Source of the DNA: Pascua guehoae
Taxonomy: Eukaryota; Basidiomycota; Tremellomycetes; Trichosporonales; Trichosporonaceae
NCBI GenBank assembly: GCA_001600415.1
Contig: BCJX01000004.1
Location: forward strand, 2,349,095-2,413,094
Length of the DNA: 64,000 nt
Direction: 5' to 3'
Position numbers and translations under genes: made by a program. A model generated the notes under the pieces. It did no database searches, was not told the DNA's origin, and saw only the letters and a program-made list of their open reading frames with translations. Shown one piece after another: positions 45,580 through 56,880 of this stretch. Position 1 is the stretch's first letter. Each line of letters opens with the position of its first letter.

Positions 45580-48419
45580 GGCTAGAGGTGGTGGTGGGGA
45601 GGGGAGTGGCGACAGTGATGAGAGGGGTGGTGTTGGAGAGTTGATGTAGTAGTAGTAGTAGTGGTGGTGGTGGTAATGAACGTGAGGGGGCGCAGAATGC
45701 AAACTAGGTGGGTGCTGGGGTGGTGGTTAAGTGTGGGGGTGTCGGTGGGTCTTCTTTGCAAGGCAACCGAGGTTGTTTCCCAAAGAGACGGAAAGGGTGT
45801 TAGGTGACTGAAAGCAACAGCGAGAAGGGGAGAAAGAAGGAAGTGCGAGATGAAGTAAGGACGACGACGAGATGTAAGAGCCAGCGAGCAATGCCCCGCA
45901 GTTGCAAGGGACTGGGCGGGGTTTGGTAGCGAGGGGGACGAAGGGGACGAGGGGACGAAGGGGGGGACCGGGGAGAGGCGCAAGTCTCGCATCGTCTCGG
46001 GCTTGGCTGAGCAGCGACAATGGCCGCGACCAGTCACAGGCAAAGGGGCACGAACAGGCAAGGGAATGCCCCGGCACTCGGTACTCGCCACCATCCATAC
46101 CAACCCCCCGCCGCCCATAATTCCATCTCGCATGCAACAACGACTGGCCACCAGGTACAGACACAGTGGACAGAGAGTGTCCCAGTGTCCAGCGTGGTGG
46201 GCGCGTCTGGGTTGGTGCCAAGACCTCCCTCGACAAGGCAACTTCAGGGTAAACAATCACCAGTAGTTTTAAACGGACCCTGGATCAAGGGGCAGACATG
46301 GGCTTGGCAAAATGAAACCCCCCAGCAGAAACGCCAAAGGGGCATCAGGACGGCAGGTTGTGGTGGGGTGCCTTTGTTCCCCCCCCCCCCGTCCTTCCCC
46401 CTGGCTCCCCTTGTCCCTCTTGTCGTTGTGGAACAGAGAGAGAGTTATCTCTTGGCAGGTGTCAATGGCTGACGCATTCTCACGAGCTAGTTGCACAGCT
46501 TTTCTTCTCTCGTCAAGTTTTTTTATTTCCCATGTTGCACACAATCCTCTTGGCAAAACGGCCATCTCGCTCGCTCGGTTGATCGGTTGTCACCGGCATG
46601 CGGGGTGGGTGCAGGCGGTAAAACCCCCCACCCGCACCGTCCATTTGCCATCAACAGGTGCTTGTGTCGACGCATGGACGGGTGCCCTGTGGCCTGTGGG
46701 GGTGTGTGCGTCTGCGGCACGTGTGGCAGGCGCCGCCACCTCCTTATTCCTTACCCGTCCGACGGTGCCCAGTGTACTGTACCGGGGGTCGAAAGTAGAC
46801 ATTGCTGCTATTATTGCTGGTGACATGGCAGCATCCCTACGACCGAGCCCGATCGTACTGCATGGTGGTTTGCTCAGACCAGCAGGTGATGGGCTTCGCT
46901 AACCAATAATGCACACGTCTGGCCACTGTGCCACCAAATCGCCCGAGCGCAAAGCGGGTTACTCCGTCAGGGATGGTCTTTCACTACCGCCCAGGATCGG
47001 GACGTTTGGAGATGTGCCTAGGGAGGATGTGGTTGCAGGATGCATGCAGGATTATTGAGCCACCTCGACGCGTATGACGGGAACCCTCGACGCGTCCGTG
47101 GCGTCGCACCTGGGCGCGGGGACCAGTCACATCTCAATTCATTCGAGGACGCAGACTAAAAAAAAGTGATCATGGTCAACCTGGGCTGAACCTCCGCCTT
47201 GCCCTCGTGCAATCAGGTCCATTGATGGAGCGGAGCGGATGATACCTTTGTCCTCATTCACGTCATTGTCGTCACAAACGTCATCTCCGACCAACTGCCC
47301 CCCGCGGTCCGACGCGGTCGTGGCTCGTGCATGCGTGTGCTCGGTCCGTCTCTCATCCCGCCGGTGAGGTTCGCGGCACTGTCCGCCCGCCATGTACCGT
47401 TGCCCATCTCAAAGTCTTGCCTTTGTCTTTGCTTTGCCCCTCTGTGCCCCTCGTTGTCCTCTGTGCCACTCGTCGCGCCCGATCTAGGCGAGATTGAGAA
47501 TACCCGTCGCGCCCGTGCCGTGCATGCCAAGCAGCCAAGACCGCGCAGAGACATGGTCTCGCCTAGACGGCACATGGCTGGCTTGGCAGGATGCAGGATG
47601 GGCAAGCTGGCGGAACCGAACGACGCGGACAGAACGATGGGCTCTTCGGAAAACGCAACCTCGCTGCGCCGAGCGCAGTGGATGGGCCAAAGATGGATTT
47701 GCAGGGGGCAAGGCATCCTCGTGATCGATGCTTGGCGCCGCTCTGTGCGGATGTGAGATGGCACACTGGCAATGGGGCTTGTTCGGGGCATGCCCGAGGC
47801 CAAGGCCATTGCGCTCTCGGAGAGATGTCGATCGGGGAATGGGTCTGTTTGGGCTTGAGACACCCAGGAGGACATGAGGACACTGGTCACATGTGGCATG
47901 CCATCTTAAACGACTTGTACCACACTCGTGCGGCGCTTTTCCTTTTTGTTCATACACGGTGCATGGCGAGTGGGCTGGTGTACAAATAGCCCTCACCGAG
48001 GGGTGCAAGTGGTTGGTGACCCATGGACACGTGATTCCGTTCCAACAAATTATGCACCTGGTTGACGTTTCAGGTTTCCATCGTCCATCTCAGTGCTACT
48101 TGGACGCAGGCCTCTGACATCTTGGCCGGAACTGATAAAGGCAACTGTCGTCACCAGCGTCACAATACCATGACCAGATGACCTGTTGAGATCCCAGCTT
48201 GGCAACAAGCAGTTTAGTTGACGACCTCCACTCACGACGTCATGGCAAGTGGTGGCTCTCCGCGACGGAGAACCAAAGTCACCAGACGGTTCTCGTCCTC
48301 ACTACTACAAGTCATACCACCAACGCAACCACTTCTATGTATACACTCACAGCAGTACTTCACAACCACGCTCCCCACATCGCAAAGCAACCAAAACCTA
48401 CCCCACACCCTCGACCACT
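45580..48419. other. Long gene-poor intergenic region
   Basis: 2.8 kb lie between the divergent chitin deacetylase and TUDOR-DUF488 genes. It contains a triplet repeat at 45645-45674 and a 12-base C run at 46379-46390. Open frames on both strands are unrecognisable and mutually overlapping. It presumably holds large promoters, but I identify no site. Confidence 0.45.
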
Positions 48420-48698
48420 ATGCCCCGCAAGCCCGCCCCGCACCCCGACTCCGACCCCCCGCCCCGCTTCGCCATCGGCGACCACGTGCGGTGGAACTCG
48501 GAAGCGGGCCACGTCTCGGGACACATTATCGCCATCCACACGGCCGACTTTGACTACAAGGGCCACACGAGGCGGTGTACCCCGCAAGACCCGCAGTACG
48601 AGATTAAGAGCGACCGGACGGCGCACGTCGCGGCGCACAAGGGGCAGGCGCTCAGTTTGGTCCAGACGCAGGCGGTGGGCGGGAGCGGGAGTGGAGGT

Positions 48699-48748
<50 letters not shown>

Positions 48749-50044
48749 GTGAGGGGCGACGTGAAGAGAGATGAGAGTGGGGATGTGACGGGTGGAGATG
48801 GAGGTAGAGCAAGCGGGGTTGCGATGGGAACGGATTTGGATCCAAGAGACGCATTGGGTGGGAACGTGACGGCAGACGCAACCGGAGAGGGCAGCCGGGA
48901 CGCAACTGGAACGACCGCAGGCGCAACAAGAGACGCCCCTGACGCAACGGGAACCACCGTTGACGCAGTCGGAGTAGACGCTCCAGATGAGGCGGGCGTG
49001 GGCGCAACTGGAGGAGACGTTCTAGATGCAACCGTACCGACTGCGAACGCAACCAGCGCATCTATCAAAGACCCAGTCGGAGCCACTGCGGAACCAGCCA
49101 GAGGGACCAGAGTGGCGTCGGGCAGCAAGATCGGAGACGCAACGGGGACGACCACAGATGCAACCGGGGCGACTACAGACGCAACCAGAGCAGCAGCTAC
49201 AGACACAACCGCACACAAAACCGCAGACACAACCGCAGACACAACCACCGCGGGCACAACCAAAGCGACGACCAAAGACGCACCAAGCGTCACCACTCCC
49301 ACCGCGACAGATCCAGCTGCGCCACCGCTCACAATCTTCACAGTCGGCCACTCCAACCGGCCCCTCTCGACCTTTATATCCCTCCTGCACGCCTCGGGCG
49401 TGCGCGCAATAATCGACGTCCGGAGCCTACCGGGCTCGCGCACCTGTCCGTGGTTCAACTCTGACGCGCTCGCGACCGCCCTCCCCGCCGCGGGCATATC
49501 CTACACGCTCCTCCCCGGCCTCGGCGGGCGGCGGAACAAGTCCCGCACCGTCCCCGACGCGACGAATGGGTTCTGGGACAATCGCAGTTTCCACAATTAT
49601 GCAGACTACGCCATGACGTCCGAGTTCCGCGCGGCGCTCGCCGACCTCCGCGCCCGCGCCGCCGGGGGCGGTGTGGCGGTCATGTGCGCCGAGGCCGTGT
49701 GGTGGCGCTGCCACCGGCGGATTATTGCCGATTACCTCTTGGCTGGCGGTGACCGGGTCGTGCATGTCATGGACGGCAGGGATGTGCCTGCCCAGCTTAC
49801 GAGGGGCGCCGTGGTGGACAGGGAAGCGGGGGAGTGGCGCGTGACGTATCCCCGCGCCCAGGGGGATGACAAGGGTGGTAAAGGCAGCAAGGCGACGGCG
49901 GGCGCTCCCAAGGCGAGCAGGAGACGGGACGAGGTGTCGGATGAGCCGCCAAAGAAGAGGAGGCGGTCGAGCGAGTCCGACGACAGGCCGCGGTACTTCC
50001 TCCGGAGCCGAGGTGGCGAACTGAGCCTCGCAAAGGGACAGTGA
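48420..50044 (+). CDS. TUDOR (DUF2945)-polyglycine-DUF488 fusion protein
   Basis: From ATG 48420 the first part reads FAIGDHVRWNSEAGHVSGHI, then YEIKSDRTAHVAAHKG: the small TUDOR-like domain known as DUF2945 (hypervirulence-associated TUDOR). A 49-base G run (48699-48747) encodes polyglycine. From about 49330 in another frame comes a DUF488 domain: IFTVGHSNRPLSTFISLLHA, then IDVRSLPGSR, ALPAAGISYTLLPGLGG, and MCAEAVWWRCHRRIIADYL. An Asp/Ala/Thr-rich linker precedes it, and a basic KKRRRSSES-type tail follows. The frames can be joined by an intron 48749-48894 (donor GTGAGG, acceptor GGGCAG), giving V/RDATGTT, or by a one-base error in the G run. Alternatively these are two genes. Function of DUF488 proteins is unknown; the second Cys-Ala-Glu block is their conserved site. 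Confidence 0.7.
48699..48747. repeat. 49-base G homopolymer within coding sequence
   Basis: This is an uninterrupted run of G lying between the TUDOR-like and DUF488-coding parts. Length may be inaccurate in the assembly; a change of one base would alter the downstream frame. Confidence 0.9.
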
Positions 50045-50975
50045 TGGATGTGGGTGCCGAAGAATACGCTAAACGCCGTTCGGGCCATGTAGCTCGTGTG
50101 GACTTGCGGGGTCGTCTGGGTTGTACCTCTCTATGTATCTTACAGTTTGATGTTGATGGAGCCATCCCTCGTCTTCTGCCGAGTCCACTTGATCTTGCCT
50201 CCTGCACGCGTCGTCACTGCACGCACTGGGCATGGATGCTTGGATGAACGTTGCCGCATTGGGAGCTAGATGCGGTGAGATGACAAGCTGTGACCAGCCC
50301 TCACAGCGATGCAGTATCCCGGCCCACAACCTAACGGCTCATCTTGTCTCCCCCACCTGGTTGCAGCCAATGAGTATGACTGTTTGATGCAAGCGGCAAA
50401 TGTAACCGAGAAGCAAGGAGGTCTCAGGAAGTTGTGTGATATGTGTCCTGCATGCGGAGGACGGTTTAGTGCAGTGCCGTCCGGGAAAGGTGTCGTAAAG
50501 CAAAAGAATCTTCAGTGTTGTTGGTACGGTACAGAGTGATGAGCAATTGGATGGCAGCAGGTGCGCAACCTCGCATCCGGCCGAGGACATAGGGACACAA
50601 ACAAACAAACAAGTCGACATGCGTCTGACGCACCGGATGCGACCAGACGGCATGTCCTGGATCAATCCCAATCCAACGCCGCCCAAATCGGCGCTAAAAT
50701 CCAATTCCTACGACCGACACTCATCCGCCACAATAACGTGGCAACCCTGACCCCACTAACACCGAACGCCCGACCCAGCTTCGAAACTGGACCGGTGCCA
50801 CGTGGGAATACCCCCGCTAGCAACAAACTGCCAACCCCTGTCTCCCTGGTGCGTTCTGGAGGTCTGGGGGCTGGGGGTGGGTGGGGGATGCGCTGTGCAC
50901 CTGCTTGGTTGTTCGTCGTTGCGCGACACACTCGTCTTCTCATCCGTCAACCACCCCACCCAAAAATCAACGACA
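50045..50975. other. Intergenic upstream of eL33
   Basis: 931 bp with no recognisable gene. The part adjoining 50976 is the ribosomal protein promoter; a CCACCCCACCC pyrimidine-rich stretch precedes the start codon. Confidence 0.45.
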
Positions 50976-51862
50976 ATGGGCAGCACGCGGTGCGTTTCCG
51001 ATCGCGAGCGGCGGGTTTGCGAGCGTTGTGCTGACTTAGATTCTTCTGGCGACTACCCCCGATTTCCTCGTCTTTTGCTCGTTACTCTCGCGCTCGAACC
51101 GATCCGTGAACCCCGAACCTCGAACCTCGTCTTGATGGAACCGCTTGATTCTCTCTGTCCAACCTGGCTCCTGCCCGGCCGACATCTGCACCTGTTCCCA
51201 CCCGTCTGATGACTGCGATTGCGTCCTCCAGCCTCTACTCGAAGGGCCGTATCCTTGGCCACAAGCGCGGAAAGCGCAACTCGCGCCCCAACCAGTCGCT
51301 CGTTGCGATTGAGGGTGTCGACTCGAAGGAGGCTGCCCGCTCGTACCTTGGCAAGGTGAGGCGATAAGGAGTCGAGCTGGGACTGGAGTGGGGACGGAGG
51401 GATGGGTCTGGGCATGGGCATGGGGTTTGAGACGAGGGAGTGAGGATGGGGGAGGAGAAGCTGAGCGAGGAGAGGAGAAGGACGCGGTGCGAAGCTACAG
51501 ACGAGGAGCGAGCGGCTAGGATGGCCACTCGCCCCGTTCAGCCGTTGCTCAACGGAGAAGAGGAGACTACCCAGCTGCCCAACTGCCCAGCCCACATGCC
51601 AGTCCAATCCACAACCCACCCGAGTCCCAGCTCCAATCCCCCAGACAACCCCACCCCCGAACCCAAACTAACCCCGCAGCGCATTGCGTACGTCTACAAG
51701 GCCAAGCGTGAGATCAACGGCTCGCGCGTCCGCGTCATCTGGGGCCGCGTCTCGCGCCCCCACGGCAACTCGGGCGTTGTCAAGTCCAAGTTCACCTCCA
51801 ACCTCCCCGCCCACGTCTTTGGCGCGTCGTGCCGCATCATGCTCTTCCCCTCGACCATCTAA
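50976..51862 (+). CDS. 60S ribosomal protein eL33 (Rpl33/RPL35A)
   Basis: Exons 50976-50989, 51232-51355 and 51680-51862; 106 aa. Splicing the 14-base first coding exon (MGSTR) to the second gives [20 protein letters not shown]. This is followed by [37 protein letters not shown] and the C-terminus RIMLFPSTI, diagnostic of the family. The protein lies on the solvent side of the large subunit. Introns of 242 and 324 bp are long compared with other genes here, as is common for fungal ribosomal protein genes; intronic regulation or snoRNAs are possible, but I saw no clear C/D box pair. Confidence 0.95.
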
Positions 51863-52659
51863 GACCTGGACGGACTCTTGGGCGGGACGGGACTTGCTAT
51901 CGGTCGTTTCGTTCGCTTTTTCCCCGGGACGCGCGAGTGGGGGCTAGTGTCCGTTGCGTCCGGTTCGCCACCACTACCACCCCCCCGCTCGTGCGAACAG
52001 GCACCCCACACTTGCATAGCGCAGAGGGCCTTTAGTACGAGTAATGTATTATGGGTCTGCAGATGAGCGGCGAGAATGTCGAGCAAGCGAGCGAGAGCGA
52101 GCGCGCGAGACTGAGATTGATACGGATATGACGGCGCGATGAGGAAGATGGCGTTATGGTCGTGCTGTTGGGCGTGTGTGCGGCGCTGGTGTCGGGTGAC
52201 GCACTGGCGCACTGGGTGGATTGGTGAAGAAGCAGGTTGCTCAAAGACGAGCTCAAAGACCGACTGGTGCAATGAGGGACAGAGCAGTGTGTTGATGATG
52301 GACGAGGCGGCAGGAAAAGCGGCACTTGTAGAGCATCCTGGAAGCTGGACAAGCGCGGCGTGTCGAATGTACACACACTCTGCAGCAGCAGCGCTCCACA
52401 CGCCCTCATCGACGCCCGGTGAGCAGTGTACGAGCACATGCGCAGATTGTCGTGCCTGCAGTCTCCCAAACTCGGATCAATGTGTGCACATTGTCGTTGC
52501 AAACTATCGTCGGCTTGTAGCTTGTCACAAACATCGAGCCACATCGGTTCATGAGCACTGCTCCCCTGCGAGCGTGCCTCAACACAAGTTTGGACCGACC
52601 CGTGACACTTACCAGCCCAACCACCAAGCGCACCAAACCTCAAAAATCCACAAAAAGAG

Positions 52660-52885
52660 AGGGGACCCCATGTTTTTTCACTCCGGCCATTACAGCCGCG
52701 TTCGATACCCCAACATGGCGCAACATATCGGCGTAGTGTCGGCACACCGGCATGGCTCGACGAGGACACGAAGAATCGAACCGTCGCACACGCCACATCT
52801 CGCGTTCGGGGGTCCCAGGTGTCATCAAGTGGTGTTCTTGCTACACCACCCACCCAACATTTGGGGATGCTGAATATTCGTGGGG
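52660..52885 (+). repeat. Dispersed repeat family, copy B (diverged)
   Basis: Starts near AAAAAGAGAGGGGACCCCAT and contains TACAGCCGCGTTCGATACCC, a CGAACCGT-CACACG block, GTGTCATCAAGTGGTGTTCT, and a CACCACCCACCCAACA tail with a TGAATATTC end. It is the most diverged plus-strand copy, lying left of the assembly gap. Confidence 0.65.
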
Positions 52886-53125
52886 TATGTCTGTGCGCAG
52901 GGTGGATGGGTGTGGTGTGGGTGGCGAGTTTTGGGTACTCTGAGACTGCCCAGTGCATGTGGTGCAGGTGGCCGCGGGCGTCAGCGTGAGTGGCATGTGC
53001 CCGGGGAAAGGCTCGGAGTGGCAGTGCGAGTGGCAGTGGGTTGTGGACGGGGTGGGCCTGGGGGTGGGCCTGGGGCTGGGCCTGGGGGAGGAGGGAGTCT
53101 GTCGCGCCATTGGGTGGCGCTTGCT

Positions 53126-53861
53126 CCCCCCCCCCCCCCCCCCCCCNNNNNNNNNNNNNNNNNNNNNNNNNNNNNNNNNNNNNNNNNNNNNNNNNNNNNN
53201 NNNNNNNNNNNNNNNNNNNNNNNNNNNNNNNNNNNNNNNNNNNNNNNNNNNNNNNNNNNNNNNNNNNNNNNNNNNNNNNNNNNNNNNNNNNNNNNNNNNN
53301 NNNNNNNNNNNNNNNNNNNNNNNNNNNNNNNNNNNNNNNNNNNNNNNNNNNNNNNNNNNNNNNNNNNNNNNNNNNNNNNNNNNNNNNNNNNNNNNNNNNN
53401 NNNNNNNNNNNNNNNNNNNNNNNNNNNNNNNNNNNNNNNNNNNNNNNNNNNNNNNNNNNNNNNNNNNNNNNNNNNNNNNNNNNNNNNNNNNNNNNNNNNN
53501 NNNNNNNNNNNNNNNNNNNNNNNNNNNNNNNNNNNNNNNNNNNNNNNNNNNNNNNNNNNNNNNNNNNNNNNNNNNNNNNNNNNNNNNNNNNNNNNNNNNN
53601 NNNNNNNNNNNNNNNNNNNNNNNNNNNNNNNNNNNNNNNNNNNNNNNNNNNNNNNNNNNNNNNNNNNNNNNNNNNNNNNNNNNNNNNNNNNNNNNNNNNN
53701 NNNNNNNNNNNNNNNNNNNNNNNNNNNNNNNNNNNNNNNNNNNNNNNNNNNNNNNNNNNNNNNNNNNNNNNNNNNNNNNNNNNNNNNNNNNNNNNNNNNN
53801 NNNNNNNNNNNNNNNNNNNNNNNNNNNNNNNNNNNNNNNNNNNNNNNNNNNGGGGGGGGGG
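53126..53861. other. Assembly gap bounded by poly-C and poly-G
   Basis: A run of 21 C (53126-53146) is followed by 705 N (53147-53851) and then 10 G (53852-53861). The missing sequence is unknown, and the N length may be an estimate. Confidence 0.95.
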
Positions 53862-54184
53862 TGTCCCTTGTGGCTCGAATCGGTGGCCGATGTAAGTCGG
53901 GCACGAACGCACATACCCACGGCCAACTGCCGCACCTGCCGCAACTCAACCTTTGGCCCCATGTACCTTCTCCCAGCTAGCAGGCAGGCTTGGGCCTCGG
54001 TTAGACGGCGCAGCTGCCGCTGCCGCTGGCGCATGCCAATGCCGCACGCCGTAATGTAGGGGTAAGACATGCGTATGTGCAGGTGTGGGGTTGGACTACC
54101 TGGCGGGCCATTACTGTCTTTGAACGCTCAAATTCTCGATGGGTTCGTACGAGGCCTGGCTCGGCTCGGCTTGTCGCAAACACC

Positions 54185-54490
54185 ACTGCGCCAGATCGCT
54201 ACAGCGGCCTGCCCTACAAACTATGCTTGAACACGAAAGAATACGTACTCGTGTCAATTTGCCGAATACTTAACCCACAAAAAGATGGGGACCTCTTGGT
54301 GTGTCACGTCAGCCACTACAGCCGCGTTCGATCCCCCCAGCACGCCGGGGGATGTCGCCACGTCGGTGTCTGCCGACGAGTCGAACAGCGACACCGCGTT
54401 CGGAGGTCCGGGTGTCATCAAATGGCGTCTTGCTTGCCGTTGCACCACCCACCCAGTTATGTCTGTGCTGAATATTCATAGGTTATGACT
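54185..54490 (+). repeat. Dispersed repeat family, copy C
   Basis: Begins with GCCAGATCGCTACAGCGGCC and AAACTATGCTTGAACACGAA shared with copy D. The core follows: GATGGGGACCTCTTGG, then CACTACAGCCGCGTTCGATC, CGACGAGTCGAACAGCGACA, and a GTGTCATCAAATGGCGTC block. It ends in TGAATATTCATAGGTTATGA. Confidence 0.75.
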
Positions 54491-54869
54491 GTCTTTACCT
54501 GGGGGGGTGGTCACTTTTGGGTGCTGGGTCTGATCGGTGCGGTGACTGACATGGCGCACTGGCGCACTGGGTTGAGTACCGACAAGGCTGCAGGAAAAGC
54601 GGCTGTCAGGCCGTGGGGCACTGCCTGTCGTTGGAAGACGTCGTAGCTGCGGCATCTTATAGTTTGTTTTGCAAGAGATTGAATCGACACGAGAACTATA
54701 CGAACTATAGATGGGAGTCACGCCGTTAACAACACGCGACTGCTTTGTCACGTGGTCCCCGCGTGGTTCGTCCATGTGCCGTGACTTCTCCTGCGTGGAG
54801 TGGTCTGTTTGTGTCTGTTTGTGATGCGTCGTGACAGCAGCACCGGCGAGCACTAGAGCGGCTTCTAGG

Positions 54870-54925
54870 CGGGGAGAGCTGGGTAGGCGGGGAGCGCTGA
54901 GTCGGCGGCGAGCGCTGGGTATCGA
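54870..54925. repeat. Short GC-rich tandem repeat
   Basis: Three to four copies of a GGCGGGGAGCGCTGGGTA-like 17-18-mer with substitutions. One undetermined base (N) follows nearby at 54952. Confidence 0.6.
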
Positions 54926-55059
54926 ATGTGAATGTGTTCACACTGCACGTCNTCATGGGCGCCCTGCGCTGGTCATGGTGGTCAGGGATCAGGCTGCTCG
55001 TAGTCTCCCAAACTCAGAGGCATTGTCTTTGCAAACTCAGGTTGTCAATGCATTCGTGG

Positions 55060-55375
55060 CTGGCGCCAGATCGCTACCGCAGCCTGTACAAACTATGCTT
55101 GAACACGAAAGTATACGTGCCCGTGTCGATTCACCCTGCCCTGTACCAAACCCACAAAAAGATGGGGACCTCTTGGTTTGTCACGCAGCCACTACAGCCA
55201 CGGTCGTCGCGTCGCACACTTGAGGCGTGAAGTCGCCACGTCAGTATCGCTCGTCGACGAATCGAACAAGACGACACCGCGTTCGGAGGTCGGATGTCAT
55301 CAAATGGCGTCTCTTGCTATTACACCACCCACCCAGATTTGAATGCTTCATATACTTGTAGGCTATGACGGTGTG
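55060..55375 (+). repeat. Dispersed repeat family, copy D
   Basis: The upstream part matches copy C (GCCAGATCGCTACCGCAGCC, AAACTATGCTTGAACACGAA). The core from CCTCTTGGTTTGTCACGCAG through GTGTCATCAAATGGCGTCTC-type sequence to CTTGCTATTACACCACCCA is identical, over roughly 160 bp, to copy F 1.5 kb away. Confidence 0.8.
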
Positions 55376-55439
55376 CAGGGGGGGAGATAAGTCTGGGTTG
55401 TGATTTTGGCGCACCAACCCCGGCCCCCCATAGTGCCAT

Positions 55440-55770
55440 AATGGAGCTGTCGTGTACTGTAGGCCTTTTCAGAAGCCTCCCCAACGACTCCTTTCCAGCA
55501 TACCGAGTAGCTGAACTCGGCTACCCGTGCAACGATTTCCAAACAAAACAAGACGAGGCGAAAGGCGGAGCAAAAAGGGAGGACCTCTTGGGTTTGTCAC
55601 GCAGCCACTACAGCCACGGTCGTTTTCGTCGCAACATGCTGGCGATTTGTCGGCACGTCGGTGCAACTTGTCGACGAATCGAACAGGCGACACCGCGTTC
55701 GGAGGTCGGATGTCATCAAATGGTGTTTCTTGCCGTTACACCACCCATCCAAAGTTGGCGGTTATGACTG
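55440..55770 (+). repeat. Dispersed repeat family, copy E
   Basis: The upstream part (GGAGCTGTCGTGTACTGTAG, TACCGAGTAGCTGAACTCGG, GACGAGGCGAAAGGCGGAGC) is shared with copy F but not C or D. The core contains CAGCCACTACAGCCACGGTC, GTCGACGAATCGAACAGGCG and ATGTCATCAAATGGTGTTTC, with the ACCACCCATCCAAAGTTGGC tail also found in F. Confidence 0.8.
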
Positions 55771-56514
55771 TGTGCAACGGGGGGATCGGTCTGGGTGCGT
55801 GCTGCTCGCTTGCGAGATGCGCACTGCTGTCCAACGTGGCCGATGTTGTTAGCAGCTGGGATGTTGGGCACGCTTAGGTATTAGGTATTACTGTAGGTAT
55901 TCAGAAAGGAAGTGAGCCAGAAATTCCAGGGCGCTCGTAGGTGCCGACTCGCATGGGATGGTGGCTGCAGCCCTCTCTGCCCCTCCCCGAAGCGCGGTAT
56001 CAGCGGAGCGAGCGAGTGGGACTGAAGGTGAGGGCGAGAGTGAAAGTGAAAGCGAGGCGACCGTGAGGGCACAGACAAGGAGAGCGGGCGTGGCGAGAGA
56101 GTAGGACGGGTGTGGGCACTGGTACTGGGCGTTGGCATGTGCTGCTCAATGCTGCGTTTTCCCAGTTGGCGGCCTGTCCCTTCGCTAGGCTGCAGACGCT
56201 GACCGGTGGAATGGCGTCCAGGGCACCTCGTTGATTATCAATGAGAGGGCGTCAGGAAACGCGCGTCTTGCAAACCACTGGAGCGCCTCCTGCGCGTAGA
56301 GCGTGGCTGCATGTCGTGGCGCCCTTCCTTTGACAACCGAAAGGCCCAAGTGAGGCAATTCGTGCTCGTTAGATTGTTCCCGGCCTCCAACTCGGACGTA
56401 CGCGTTGTCTTTTGAGATTCTCGATAGGTTCGTTCGCTCATCGTTGCCACGGACACCGGTACACCGGGTCCCCACCACACACGGACCCACACGCATCAGG
56501 GTCTGCCAAATGAA

Positions 56515-56880
56515 ACTGTCGTGGACTGCAGATCCTTTCAGAAGCCCTGTCCCCCACGACTCCATTCAACACGCCAAGTACAGTATACCGAGTAGCTGAA
56601 GCCGACTACCCGTGCAACGGTTCCAAATGAACCAACGAGGCGAAAGATGAAGCAAAAAGGGAGGACCTCTTGGTTTGTCACGCAGCCACTACAGCCACGG
56701 TCGTCGCGTCGCACACTTGAGGCGTGAAGTCGCCACGTCAGTATCGCTCGTCGACGAATCGAACAAGACGACACCGCGTTCGGAGGTCGGATGTCATCAA
56801 ATGGCGTCTCTTGCTATTACACCACCCATCCAAAGTTGGCAATTCTGAATATCCATCGTTCATAACAGTGTGCAGCGAAA
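56515..56880 (+). repeat. Dispersed repeat family, copy F
   Basis: A mosaic: its upstream part follows copy E (TATACCGAGTAGCTGAAGCC, GACTACCCGTGCAACGGTTC), its core is identical to copy D, and its tail again follows E (CATCCAAAGTTGGC). This pattern suggests gene conversion or recombination between copies. Confidence 0.8.

Noticed and set aside
47258..47899. ORF of about 213 residues on the minus strand, with overlapping frames on the plus strand
   Set aside because: Composition is that of random GC-rich sequence; no domain, signal peptide or intron signals in register.
52841..54070. Long open frames on both strands across the N gap
   Set aside because: They consist mostly of undetermined residues and polyglycine or polyproline from the flanking homopolymers, with no family signal at either end.
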